A stretch of DNA of 64,000 bases from Anagrus nilaparvatae (taxonomy: Eukaryota > Arthropoda > Insecta > Hymenoptera > Mymaridae). Below, in pieces: positions 1 to 9,965 of this stretch; within the stretch, counting starts at the first letter, position 1; every line of letters begins with the position of its first letter. Where the stretch lies: contig JAKSXM010000272.1 in assembly GCA_022575985.1 (NCBI GenBank), positions 19,774,501 to 19,838,500 on the forward strand, in the 5' to 3' direction. The notes beneath the pieces were generated by a model that was given only the letters and a program-made list of their open reading frames with translations, did not search any database and was not told the origin of the DNA. A program made the translations under genes and the position numbers.

Positions 1-1514
1 GATAACATAATTGGAAATTGCGTGCGACTGCATAGAATATTGTTATGTTTCCAAGTTCTTTCTACAGGAATAATTGGGAAATAATTTTTATACAAAAAAG
101 GTCCCTTGTAATTGTCAAATTCAACCATTAATACTTGAGGTAATTGTGGTGGTGATTCATTATCAGCATATATTATTTCCCGTATGTATCCTAAGCTCCC
201 ATTTGTTAATCCACCTTCTACCCATAAATTCGTACGTAACATTATTCTACAATTTTTTGACAAGTATAATATACTTTGTAATCCTGTTGCTTTTTCGTCT
301 GAGCAACGCATGGCAATATTTGGTGTGTTTGTAGAAATTATTCGTGCAACTGGGTGTCCCGTATTTTTCAAAAATGTTTCATTATGTTTTTCAACTTGTG
401 CACACGTTGGAAACAAATGAATTGCGTTTTGGAAATTGTCTAATTCTTCTTTGGGGATAACTGTCTCTCTTCGGTTATATAACAAGTTATAATTATGTTG
501 AGATAACTCTGCATTTGCTATTTCATCAAGCAATTGTGAGTAAGGGGTATGATTACCCTTTTGTCTGTGTGCGTTTTGGAGACAATAATACTTTTGAAAT
601 TGTTTAAAAATTATTCTTCCTTGTGTTTGTAAATTGTCTGTTAGTTTTTTATCACTAAATACTGCTGTGTCTCCAACCGGTGTCAACTGATTGTAATCTC
701 CAAGTAAGTAAATTATGATTCCGCCAAAAGGTTCATCGATTTCATTAGCATGTATTTCTCGACATCGTGATTCTATCTGAAATAAAGTTCTTAATCCGAT
801 CAAAGACATCTCATCTATTATTAAAAATTTCAAATCTTTCAAATCCGTTTGAAATTTTTTTGCATTTTGATTTTCTAATTTAGAAAATAACTTGTAGTTT
901 AAAGGTAATCGTAGCAAATAATGTAATGTTAGTCCATATATGTTAACTGCTGCCATACCTGTTGATGCCGCTACTTTAACTGAATCATCTCCGAAAATTG
1001 ATGTAATCCTCTTAACCATTTCTTTGATTATTGTGCTTTTACCAGAACCAGCTTTGCCTTGTATTATAACTCTTTTTATACTATTTGCTGTCATAGTATT
1101 GTTTTGTATATTGGTTATTTGACTATCTAACAAGTTTAATATTTGTTGTTGGTCATCTGTAAAAGATATTTTAGATTCTGTATTTTCTTTATATATTTTC
1201 TTTTTTTGTTGAGATTTGTAGGTATTCAGAAAAGAATGTATTTCTGATTCAGTTGGTTTGTTTTCAATAGGCATATTCCAGTTATAACATAAATCTATTG
1301 CTCTTTTTCCTAAATCTCTTTCTAAATTGTCATTATGGTATCCTGATAGAAATTCAAATGCATTTTTTATGTTGTCATCATTTATTTCTTCTGGAATTCC
1401 ATCTTTATCAGTGAATTCATTTAAATCTATGTTTTCATTTTCATTTATATTTAATGTTTCGTAAATTTGCTTCCATTTATTTATATTTTTCACCGAATAT
1501 TCGTTTCTTTTGTT
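1..1514 (-). CDS. Pif1/Helitron-type DNA helicase, partial (continues past left edge)
   Basis: The frame stays open from just below an in-frame TAG at 1515-1517 to base 1, about 504 codons. The first ATG is at 1274, so the upstream part may be a truncated N-terminal region. Visible superfamily 1 helicase motifs in order: Walker A GKAGSGKSTIIKE, STGMAAVNIYG (motif Ia), LIIDEMSLIG (Walker B, DE box), LLGDYNQLTPVGD (motif III), NAHRQKG, then IIPVERTWKHNN and CSRTQFPIM at the edge. These are typical of Pif1-like helicases, including the helicase half of Helitron transposons; the family unwinds DNA 5' to 3' using ATP. No Rep/HUH nuclease domain is seen, because the frame stops at the flanking satellite. 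It is therefore either a 5'-truncated Helitron protein or one exon of a Pif1-like gene. No stop or frameshift was found within the visible part. Confidence 0.85.
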
Positions 1515-2789
1515 CTAAAAAATCCCCTTGTAAAGTTGAAAGTTCATTATTTCAAGTTTTTTGATCCGGTATCTTGTAAAATCTGAAAATTTTTCTGGTT
1601 AAAAAAATGAATATTTTCCACCGAATATTCATTTTTTTTGTCCTAAAAAACCCTTTTGTAAAGTTAAAAGTTAATTTTTTCAATTTTATTAGTCCGCTAT
1701 CTTGGAAAATCGGGTCCGCTGTATCGGAAAATCGGAAAATTGTGTAAGTTAAAAAATTGAATATTTTTTATCGATTATTCGTTTTTTTTCTTCTAAAAAA
1801 CCTTTTTGTAAATTTAAAAGTTCATTTTTTCAATTTTATTGGTCCGCTATCTTGGAAAATCAGGTCCGCTATATCGGAAAATTGGAAAATTTTTTAGGTT
1901 AAAAAACTGGATATTTTCTGCCGAATATTCGTTTTTTTTGCTTTAAAAAATCCCATTGTAAAGTTAAAGAAGTTTATTTTTTCAAATTTTTTCAGCCAGC
2001 TATTTTGGAAAATCCGAAAATTTATTAGGTTAAAAAAATGAATATTTTCAACCGAATATTCGTTTTTTTTGTTCTAAAAAACCCCCTTGTAAAGTTAAAA
2101 GTTCATTATTTCAAGTTTTTTAGTTCGCTATCTTGTAAAATCGGAAAATTTTTCAGGTTAAAAAAATGAATACTTTCCACCGAATATTCGTTTTTTTTGT
2201 CCTAAAAAACCCTTTTGTAAAGTTAAAAGTAAATTTTTTCAATTTTATTCGTCCGCTATTTTGGAAAATCGGGTCCGCTATTTCGGAAAATTTGAAAATT
2301 TCGTAAGTTAAAAAACTGAATATTTTTTATCGATTATTCGTTTTTTTTGTTCTAAAAAACTTCTTTGTAAAGTTAAAAGTTCATTTTTTCAATTTTCTTG
2401 GTCCGCTATCTTGGAAAATCGGGTCCGCTATATCGGAAAATTAGAAAATTTTTTAGGTTAAAAAACTGGATATTTTCTGTCGAATATTCGTTTTTTCTGC
2501 TTTAAAAAATCCCCTTGTAAAGTTAAAAAAGTTTATTTTTTCTAATTTTTTCGGCCCGCTATCTTCGAAAATCGGAAAATTTTTTAGGTTAAAAAAATGA
2601 ATATTTTCCACTGAATATTTTATTTTTTGTCCTAAAAAACCCCTTTGTAAAATTAAAAGTTAATTTTTTCAATTTTATTGGTCTGTTATCTTGGAAAATC
2701 GGGTTCGCTATATCGGAAAATCGGAAAATTTTGTAAGTTAAAAAAATGAATATTTTCTACCGAATATTCGCTTTTTTTATCTTAAAAAA
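1493..2789. repeat. Satellite with 559-bp higher-order repeat
   Basis: Monomers marked by CCGAATATTCG (or TCGATTATTCG) start at 1493, 1621, 1771, 1921, 2052, 2180, 2330, 2480, 2611 and 2760. The spacings are 128, 150, 150, 131, 128, 150, 150, 131 and 149 bp, so a four-monomer block repeats exactly every 559 bp. Long monomers carry an extra roughly 20-bp partial duplication of GTCCGCTATATCGGAAAAT. The array begins inside the last codons of the helicase frame, so the two are directly joined. Confidence 0.9.
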
Positions 2790-3377
2790 CCCCTCTGTAA
2801 ATTTAAAAGTTCAGTTTTTCAAATTTATCGGGCCTCCATCTTGGAAAATCGGAAAATGTATTCGTGCGGAAAATGAAAAATTATACCTGCAGGGTATCTG
2901 CCGCAACCTGGAATGATTATTTTTATCCTGAAATATGTCTTATATTCGACATTTTGTGTTTTTAACCCTTTCATTCCCGTAAATCGGCTATAATGTCGGT
3001 ACTATATTATCGATTTGGCTGAAAATCAATACAGTTCATGTTTGTCTTATATCTAACTTATATATAAATTTTGAACTTCATAAAACCCCTCTGTAAAGTT
3101 AAAAGTTCAGTTTTTCAAATTTATCGGGCCGCCATCTTGGAAAATCGGAAAATATATTCGTGCGGAAAATGAAAAATTATACCTCCAGGGTATCTGCTGC
3201 AATCTGGAATGATTATTTTTATCCTGAAATATGTCTTATATTCGACATTTTGTGTTTTTAACCCTTTCATTCCCATTAATCGGCTATAATATCGATACTA
3301 TATTATCGATTTGGCTCAAAATCAATACAGTTCATGTTTGTCTTATATCTAACTTATATATAAATTTTGAACTTAAT
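2790..3377. repeat. Tandem duplication, 296-bp unit, two copies
   Basis: CCCCTCTGTAAA begins at 2790 and again at 3086. The following sequence (TATACCT..AGGGTATCTG, CCTGAAATATGTCTTATATT, TTCATGTTTGTCTTATATC) repeats with few substitutions. The start of each unit resembles the end of a monomer of the adjoining satellite, so the array grades into this longer unit. Confidence 0.85.
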
Positions 3378-3934
3378 CGGAGATCACTGTGACCTTAACG
3401 AGCGCGAACAAAAGTGAGATTTTGTCGCGGGTATAGACTGTGCTTCGCACAGTCTAATTATTAATTTTATGACGAAATTTATGTATATATATAATTTTAT
3501 CTTTATACTTTAAATTACATATTTTATATATTTTAATGTAATTATACCCGGGTCTTACACAGATAGCAGCGTCTATCTCCAAGAGCTGCATACCTATTGT
3601 ATATATTAAGATTTTCCTTACTGGTAATAAATAATAATAATAATATTTTGGATCTAGTAGTCCTAATATTTATGACCTAGTAGAAATTCTTATGGAATGG
3701 CAAGAAGAAAAATTTATAATCTATCGATCAGCTCATATATAATATATTGTACCAGGGATCAGCTAACGATTATTGAAGAAAAATAACTGTTTGGTATTAG
3801 ATACGAAATATCGAGAAACAACGAGTTTCTGAAAACCGGTACTTCCGTATAAAATTTGGTATTATACCAAACAGTACTTCTGAAAAGCATATTTTTTTGG
3901 TAAAAGAAAACTTTTAAATTCTAGACAAGTAAGA
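3378..3934. other. Non-coding stretch with a short perfect hairpin
   Basis: The only structure seen is a perfect palindrome at 3434-3456, TAGACTGTG-CTTCG-CACAGTCTA. A Helitron 3' end (hairpin then CTRR) was considered, but the CTAA lies within the stem. An AAT trinucleotide run lies near 3630. No gene was recognised. Confidence 0.5.
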
Positions 3935-4185
3935 AATACGATTTTTCTTGTCAGCGGCCAGAAAACACGTATTTCCTGACCGCAACACGATAAATATTTC
4001 GGAAATAGTTTTCTAGCCACTGACGAAGAAAAATTATGTTTTGGCCTCGGCCGTAAAAAAAGAATGTCCCAGATCGCAGTTTGTCATCCTCGGCTTTGCC
4101 TCGGATTGCAATTTACGTGCGATCTGGGCCATTCTTTATTTTTGCGGCCTAGGATAAAAATATACTATTTTTCTAAATAATAGTT
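3935..4185. repeat. Dispersed repeat D1, copy 1
   Basis: Shares GGCCAGAAA.CACG, CTCGGCTTTGCCTCGGA and ATATACTATTT with stretches near 7200, 9300 and 46,230. It contains inverted arms CCCAGATCGCA (4068-4078) and TGCGATCTGGG (4118-4128), so it can form a hairpin. Probably a short non-autonomous element; class not recognised. Confidence 0.6.
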
Positions 4186-4270
4186 TAAATATTTTTTAAA
4201 AAATTTCAATAAAATAAATTTTTAAAATTGTTAATATAAATATCAGAAACAAATTTAAAAAAAAAAAAAA

Positions 4271-4387
4271 CCAACGTTACGCGGTGTTCCCAAGCGGTCA
4301 CCCATCCAAGTACTAACCGCGCTCAACTTTGCATAACTTCTGGGATCGGACGAGACCAGGTACATTCAAAGTGATATGAACGTTGGA
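4271..4387 (-). rRNA. 5S ribosomal RNA
   Basis: On the minus strand the sequence has the 5S layout: CTCGTCCGATC, then GCGCGGTTAGTACTTGG, then the TFIIIA-bound C box region TTGGATGGGTGACCGCTTGG, GGAACACCGCG, and a terminal T run (11 or more T) as Pol III terminator. The two ends pair perfectly as helix I (CCAACGTT with AACGTTGG). It differs from the common insect sequence at several positions in the middle (for example CCCAGAAGTTATGCAAAGTTGAG), so it may be a divergent functional gene or an isolated 5S-derived copy. Only one copy is present, not a tandem array. Confidence 0.85.
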
Positions 4388-4399
4388 CGATAAAGCTTG

Positions 4400-4980
4400 T
4401 TTTCCCGATAAAGTGCATTTATTCAGACTTAGGCTAACTTTTCATTTTTCCCATTTTTTATTTTATATTGTTACTAGCGACCTCTAGCTTAATACAATAG
4501 CTTTTCAAGCTTTTTTTAGTTACAATATTGAGTTACTAAATTAGTCACCGATAATAATTAAAAATATATATAATATTCGTCGTAAAATTTTATAATTTGT
4601 TGAAAAATGATTGTAACTGTTGACAGATCGAACCGATTAACTCGAAAATTTAAGTGAATTCATAAAATTTATTCCCAATTCAAATGAAATTCTTTTTTAC
4701 CGCAAAATTTTTCATTACTCTTCAGTTTTTTAGGTTTTTTTTTTTTTTAATTGGATAAAAAATTTTTTCTTGGAAATTTAGTTTTTTCAACAGATAATTT
4801 TAGAGGATTAGCGGAACTCAAATACGGCCCAAAAAGAGTTCCATCAATTTTTATATATAGCAATAATTATATTGTATTTTCATGTTTCATATTGAATGAT
4901 ATAATATCTTTTAATTTAAATTTATGAAAGGAACGAATAAATAAAGTTTTATATTTAAATTCTAAAATCTTCTGTAGAGG
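4400..4980. repeat. Dispersed repeat R2, copy 1
   Basis: Matches the stretches at 19,680-20,160 and 21,600-21,990: TAGTTACAATATTGAGTTACTAAAT, then ..ATATATATAATATTCGTC, then TTGACAGATCGAACCGAT, then the T-rich CAGTTTTTTAGG. Non-coding; transposon class unknown. Confidence 0.6.
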
Positions 4981-5310
4981 CCCGCTGGAATGAAAGGAGG
5001 ATAATCGACATATTTTTTCTGCATAATAAGTTTATCTATAACTGTTTGGCTTAAATTGGTGTTCCAAATGTACTGGACTGCTCTTGCAAGTTCAAATTAG
5101 CGAGTCAATTAAAGTCAGTAACAAATAATTTAATTTGAGAGAAGAAAAAAAAGGTACTTTGAAGTAGTTTTTGGTACTACTGTTTCAATATGAAATACTT
5201 CACCCTTATCAATCATAATTTATAAAATAACAAAAATTTGATGAATATTTTGCAAACATTTTTTTTTTAAATTATATTTTATTGTATCATAATATTATTT
5301 CTATTTTATT
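4981..5310. repeat. Fragment of dispersed repeat R4
   Basis: GGCCCGCTGGAATGAAAGGAGG, TTGGTGTTCCAAATGTACTG and the text between them match the copies at 14,830-15,500 and 62,610-63,700. The rest of the interval is AT-rich with nothing recognisable. Confidence 0.5.
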
Positions 5311-5316
5311 ACCCAT

Positions 5317-8300
5317 CTATGATTCTTCATTCATTTGAATCGACACTTCTTCATTAAGAGCACAAAATATAATGGCCTTAACTGCAATAAGAAACGAATA
5401 GTAAAAAACGTAAGCCAAAATAAACCCGACTTCACCAAAATAAAAAATTCTAATAAAAGGATCAAAAACATTGTTTTGGTGTTCTGGTAATGATTCTCGA
5501 TCATAATAGTAAAATAATATTGGAAATTCAGAAACTGTTTTGCAACTTTCAATTATTGACATAAGTAACTGTGAAAACAAAGTACGTTAAATTGAAAAAT
5601 TAAAACTTTTAGTGAAACAAAATATTATTTAATACTTACAACCATCAACGTTAAAAATTTATGTGGATTACTTGAAAAAATTTTGTAAGCATCTTGAATA
5701 GAATTTTGGAAATTTTTGCCTTTTAAAATAGTAATTGAATAAGCAGCAGACATTAACCAATAATTTGGAATGAATATATATATTTTAAATACCCATTGTG
5801 CAAAATTATTAGGATAAGATATTTTACAAATGTTTTCACTTATTGTCTCGTATATTTTCAAAATACCAACAAGTGAAGAACCATAACAGGCAGTACCAAT
5901 ATGATATCTATAATAAAATAAAATATTACACTTTTTAAAATTGTAAGTACAGAATAATTTTTATGTTGCATATTGTGACCGAGGTTATTTTAAAAGGGTC
6001 AAACAAAATAAAATAATAAAAATAACAAACCTGAAATTCCGGGAAATACAGAAATGAAATAAATTTCTATAATAAAATAAATGTAGTCAAATTTTATATA
6101 CAAATAATGAAAATTATTTATTTGAAATGAAAATTATAAGCTTATTTTATTTACAGAAAGTATTGATTATTATTCTAATTTCCGGAATGAACATAAAGTT
6201 GAGCGCCACTAGATTTATTAAAATCTAGAAATTTTGAATAACTAAATAAGAAAGAAATGACAAAATTAAATAACTCAAAAACACGAAAACAATGCTCACT
6301 ATATTGAAAAAAAGGGAGAGCATTGAGACGATCTCGGGCGTCTTTCCACAACTTTAATTATACACAAAATTATAAAACTAAAACCGTACTTATATAACTA
6401 ATAATTATCTAAAAACTGAATTAACTAAATACGCGAAAGAACACACACATCATTGGTAAATTAACATATCTTGTTTTACCATATAATATCCGATCGGTGT
6501 CTGAAGATCTCTCCTTCCGAATATTCTTGATGATGGCGGTGTCTTTCTCGTAGTCCAAATATAAAGTCACAAATATAATATTTATTCACACAAATAAGTT
6601 ATTAATAAATCACAAAATTATAATTAGTTTGCTTTCTTTGAAAGTCTGTAAATTATAAATTTTCAAAATTTAAACTTGGTGTTAACACATATTATTTTAC
6701 GGAGCGAGCAACGACTGCGTGTCACTCGTCCGGAGTCCACAGTGGGAATGGCGTCGCGGCCTGATATGGATGAAGAACTCTGTTCTTCTCCAAACGTGTC
6801 GAATTCTGATTGGCTCAGAGAATCGATCACGTGAAAATGCCTTATTGGTGGCATTTTATGTCACAAAGCTGATGAAAATTTAAATTTATAAATCTTATGA
6901 TTTTTATGAAATAATAGATTTATTTGAAAATTTCTAACAAATTACAAATTCCATGTAACCGGATTTCATCCTGTTACAATATTTAGTTAATAAATTTAAT
7001 GCAGGTATGTGGTTAAATTGACAGGAAAAAATTTTATGTGCCTATTTCAAAGATTTATCATTTGTTACAATCTAATAAATTCTAAAAATTATAAGAAATT
7101 TTAAGGAAATCTTTAAAATTTAGATATACATTTGAAATTTCGAAGTTCAGGGACTAACCTATGTAGAAATTAAAAAAAAATAATAATATTTTCTTGCCAT
7201 TGAAAAAAAAATCTTATACGACCCTTGACCGAAAAAAAATAATGCCCAAAATCGAAGTGCAATTTTTTACTTTTTTAGAGACGCGATAATAATATACTAT
7301 TTTAAGGGAGATTATATCCCATTTATAATTAAGATTTTTGGTGATTTTTTGATAAAGAATCGCGAAAAACTCGTAAAAGATAATAAAATTATTTTTTTAT
7401 TTTTTTATTTACAAATTGGAATTAACGGAGGGTATCGGTGATGTTTTTTCAACATAATTAACTCATCTATGTAAGTATAGATTGTAATTCGACATCCCAA
7501 ACATTCCGGTCTCCCCTTGTTGATTAGAAAATTACCTTAGAACTGTAATAATTGTTTTATGCATTGTCATTTTAGACAATGATTTTTTGTCCTCTTGATA
7601 GTACGTGAGAAATACAGCACCAAAAATAAAGTAATTAAGACTTTTTATAAAGTTTGGTATCCAATTAAGAAGTATGCTAATAATTAAAATACAAGCGTAT
7701 GATAAATTTGACTCAGTTCCATCAGGATTCTTAATATTGATCAAGTATATCATTACTATATAACAAAATAATTTAAAAATTTGTACTACCAAAATTGAAA
7801 AAAATACACTCAAAAAAATAAACGGGTATTCAAAAATCGCTCTGGAAAAAATGATAATTTAAAAATAAATTTAACCAATAATAAATAAAATGAGATAACG
7901 TACTTGCAACAAGTTTTAAACAAAGCAGCTATTTTGGTTATAATTAATTTTGTATTTTCAATATCAGAAAGTAATATAATTTTTGGAACTATATCTTTTA
8001 AGAAAAATATAATTTCAGACACAAACTTATACAGGCTTTTTTTTAAAATATAATTCATTCTAAATATTTCAAATATATTATGAAATGGAGAAAAAATTGC
8101 AAAAAATATTCCAAAATATACGAAAAATATTGGTTTAAATATCAGTACACTTAGGCATATCAATGACAGTATTAAAGGTACCATTGTTCTGTAAAGTACT
8201 AGAAACCTAAAAATTTATAAAATAATGTATGAATATAAAAAACCATTTTTTAAAATATAAAAATCATAATTTGTAAAAATATTTATTGCATAAAAATGTA

Positions 8301-8988
8301 AAAAATACCTCACATCTGTAATGTAATTCAAAGCCTTTTCAAAATCTCCCTTTTTTAGCGTATAATTTTGATGTTTTGAAAATTTTGTATTTTTCATAAA
8401 TACCTCATATTTATTTAAATTAACTTCAAAGTGCCCAGTTGTGAATGCTTAAAAATATATATTTACTAAATATTCAAATCAGAATTTCAACATGGAACAT
8501 ATTCATTGGATGGGGTAATTGAAAAAGCTTGCCTCGGCAGGGGGGGGGTGAAAAATTTACGTTTTTAGGGAGAGGGTTTAAATATTGAGTTTTTTAGGTG
8601 GGGGTGAAAAAGTGACGTTTTTAGGGGGTGGGTGAAATGGACTTAGAATATTTTCGATTTAGGGACTTAGAATAATTTGAAGTGGAAGTCAGGGCCTGAT
8701 CAGGTTAGAAACAAGAGCTTAGAATACTTTAAGTTTATGGACTTAGGATAATTTTTATTTCAGGATTTATTGTAATTTCGGTTTTTGGATTTATTACTGT
8801 AATGAGTGAACATATTCCATGCTTGTTGGCTGTGTAGTTACACAAACCGGTTATTTTTATTTGTAATTTTTAAATAAACTATATGTACCATAGATTAAAA
8901 TTCCAATCCAAATGAATAATAAACTTGCAAAAACATAAGTACTTTTAACATTTGTAGATTTTCCTTTTAGCTCGAGAATTGTTGTCAT
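5317..8988 (-). CDS. Choline-transporter-like (SLC44/CTL) membrane protein, six exons
   Basis: Reconstructed exons on the minus strand: 8889-8988, 8309-8447, 7904-8206, 7536-7841, 5640-5907, 5317-5568. Every intron is GT-AG, phases agree (1, 2, 2, 2, 0) and the sum is 1368 nt (455 codons plus stop). The start at 8988 follows a splice-like TTTTCCAG, so a 5'-UTR exon or further coding exon upstream is possible. Family signs: a first membrane span near residues 17-33; NWIPNFIKSLNYFIFGAVFL followed by TYYQEDKK; VLRYHIGTACYGSSLVGILK (family pattern RYHxGSxAFGS); and SITILKGKNFQNSIQDAYKI (family AIxGKNFxxSAKxAF). SLC44 proteins move choline-related substrates across membranes. This one is much shorter than the usual roughly 650-700 residues, because the long loop after the first span is reduced to about 45 residues. 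Intron 1 is mostly a MITE-like element and intron 4 holds a probable solo LTR. Confidence 0.8.
5974..6978 (-). mobile_element. Probable solo LTR inside an SLC44 intron
   Basis: The stretch begins TGTGACCG and ends CTGTTACA (TG..CA ends, loosely inverted) and is flanked on both sides by ATAT (5970-5973 and 6979-6982), a 4-bp target duplication as used by many insect Ty3/gypsy elements. CCAAT motifs, read on the minus strand near 6800-6850, suggest a promoter facing left. No internal retroviral genes are nearby. Inferred from end structure only. Confidence 0.5.
7195..7310. repeat. Fragment of dispersed repeat D1
   Basis: TCTTATACGACCCTTGACCG, a degraded middle and AATATACTATTTT match the D1 copies at 3935 and 9295. 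Lies in SLC44 intron 4. Confidence 0.4.
8487..8856. mobile_element. MITE-like element M1 in SLC44 intron 1
   Basis: Begins AACATGGAACATATTCATTG and ends with the inverted form GTGAACATATTCCATGC..GTT, then ACACAAACCGG. The interior has the phrases GGACTTAGAATA and GGGGGTGAAA repeated. Related copies are near 9715, 13,187, 16,265, 28,195, 30,477 and 57,547. Non-coding. Confidence 0.6.
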
Positions 8989-9019
8989 GGCTATTCTGGA
9001 AAAATAATACCTTATAAGT

Positions 9020-9294
9020 ATCATTATAATGGGTAAAATATTATGAGGATGCCTTATATGCCAAACGGGCTGAATACGAGTTTAGTTACGACAATAAGAA
9101 TTTTTAACTATTTAGTTTAAATTTTGATAACCGTAACAATTTTTGATTCACTTCTCAATCACTGCTAGATCGATGCCGTAGAAAAAGTGAACTTTTTCTA
9201 ACCATTCTTTTTTATCTGTTTATTTTTTATAAAGTAAATATTATATAAAAGATTAAACATAGCTAATGTTGTGCAAAGTAGCAAGGGTAAATTA
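9020..9294. other. Non-coding, nothing recognised
   Basis: AT-rich sequence upstream (minus strand) of the SLC44 first exon. A promoter or 5' exon of that gene could lie here, but no clear TATA or splice pair was found. Confidence 0.4.
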
Positions 9295-9545
9295 TAAACT
9301 ACTCTATTTGTCAGCAACCCGAAAGCACGGATTTCCCGGCCACTGCGCGTCAAGCAAAGATGTGTTTTCTCGTCATTGACGCAGAAAAATTCTATACGGC
9401 CCGTGTCCATAAATAAAGGATTCGCTAAATCGCCGGTTACCATCTACGGCTTTGCCTCGGAAGGTACTTTCTGTGCGATTTGGGCAATTTTCCACTTTTC
9501 TGGATACGAACCATAAATATATACTATTGTGTATATAGAATTCTT
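9295..9545. repeat. Dispersed repeat D1, copy
   Basis: Same order of phrases as copy 1: GTCAGCAACCCGAAAGCACG, TTTTCTCGTCATTGACGC, ATACGGCCCGTGTCCATAAA, GGCTTTGCCTCGGAAGG, ATATACTAT. Small reading frames on its minus strand are not convincing genes. Confidence 0.6.
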
Positions 9546-9714
9546 CCTCACCACTGCTTTGAAACCACGTACTTATTTTCAAAAATTTTAAATTTTTAGG
9601 TGCTGGGTAATTTATGTGTTTAAAAACTAGTCAATTTTTTATCTTTTCCCTTACATTAATCAGCAGAAAATTATATTTTTAGCTGGAGACCAAACTATTA
9701 GTTGTGGCAGTTAT

Positions 9715-9965
9715 CCTGGGAATCCGAAAATCGAGGGGTTGGTCAAATGTGTACGATTGAAGGGGAGGGGGGTCAAATGAAATTTAGAAAAATTTCAAAT
9801 TGAGGACTTAAGATAATCTGGGTTTAGGGACTTAGAATAATCTGGGTTTAAGGACTTTCGCGGAACATTTAATAATTCAGGTTGTTAAGAGACTAAAAAT
9901 AATTTCAATTTAAAGGCTTATTATAATTTCGGTTAATTCTAACTTATAGTTATAAGTTTTTTTAG
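9715..9965. repeat. Degraded M1-like element
   Basis: Contains GGGGAGGGGGGTCAAATG and repeated GGACTTA..ATAATC phrases as in M1, but the terminal ACATGGAACATG motifs are not clear. Confidence 0.4.

Noticed and set aside
1493..3377. CRISPR array
   Set aside because: Repeats are 128-150-bp contiguous monomers without unique spacers, in a eukaryotic context.
3434..3456. Helitron 3' terminus (hairpin plus CTAA)
   Set aside because: CTAA overlaps the stem instead of following it by about 10 bases, and no matching 5' TC end was located.
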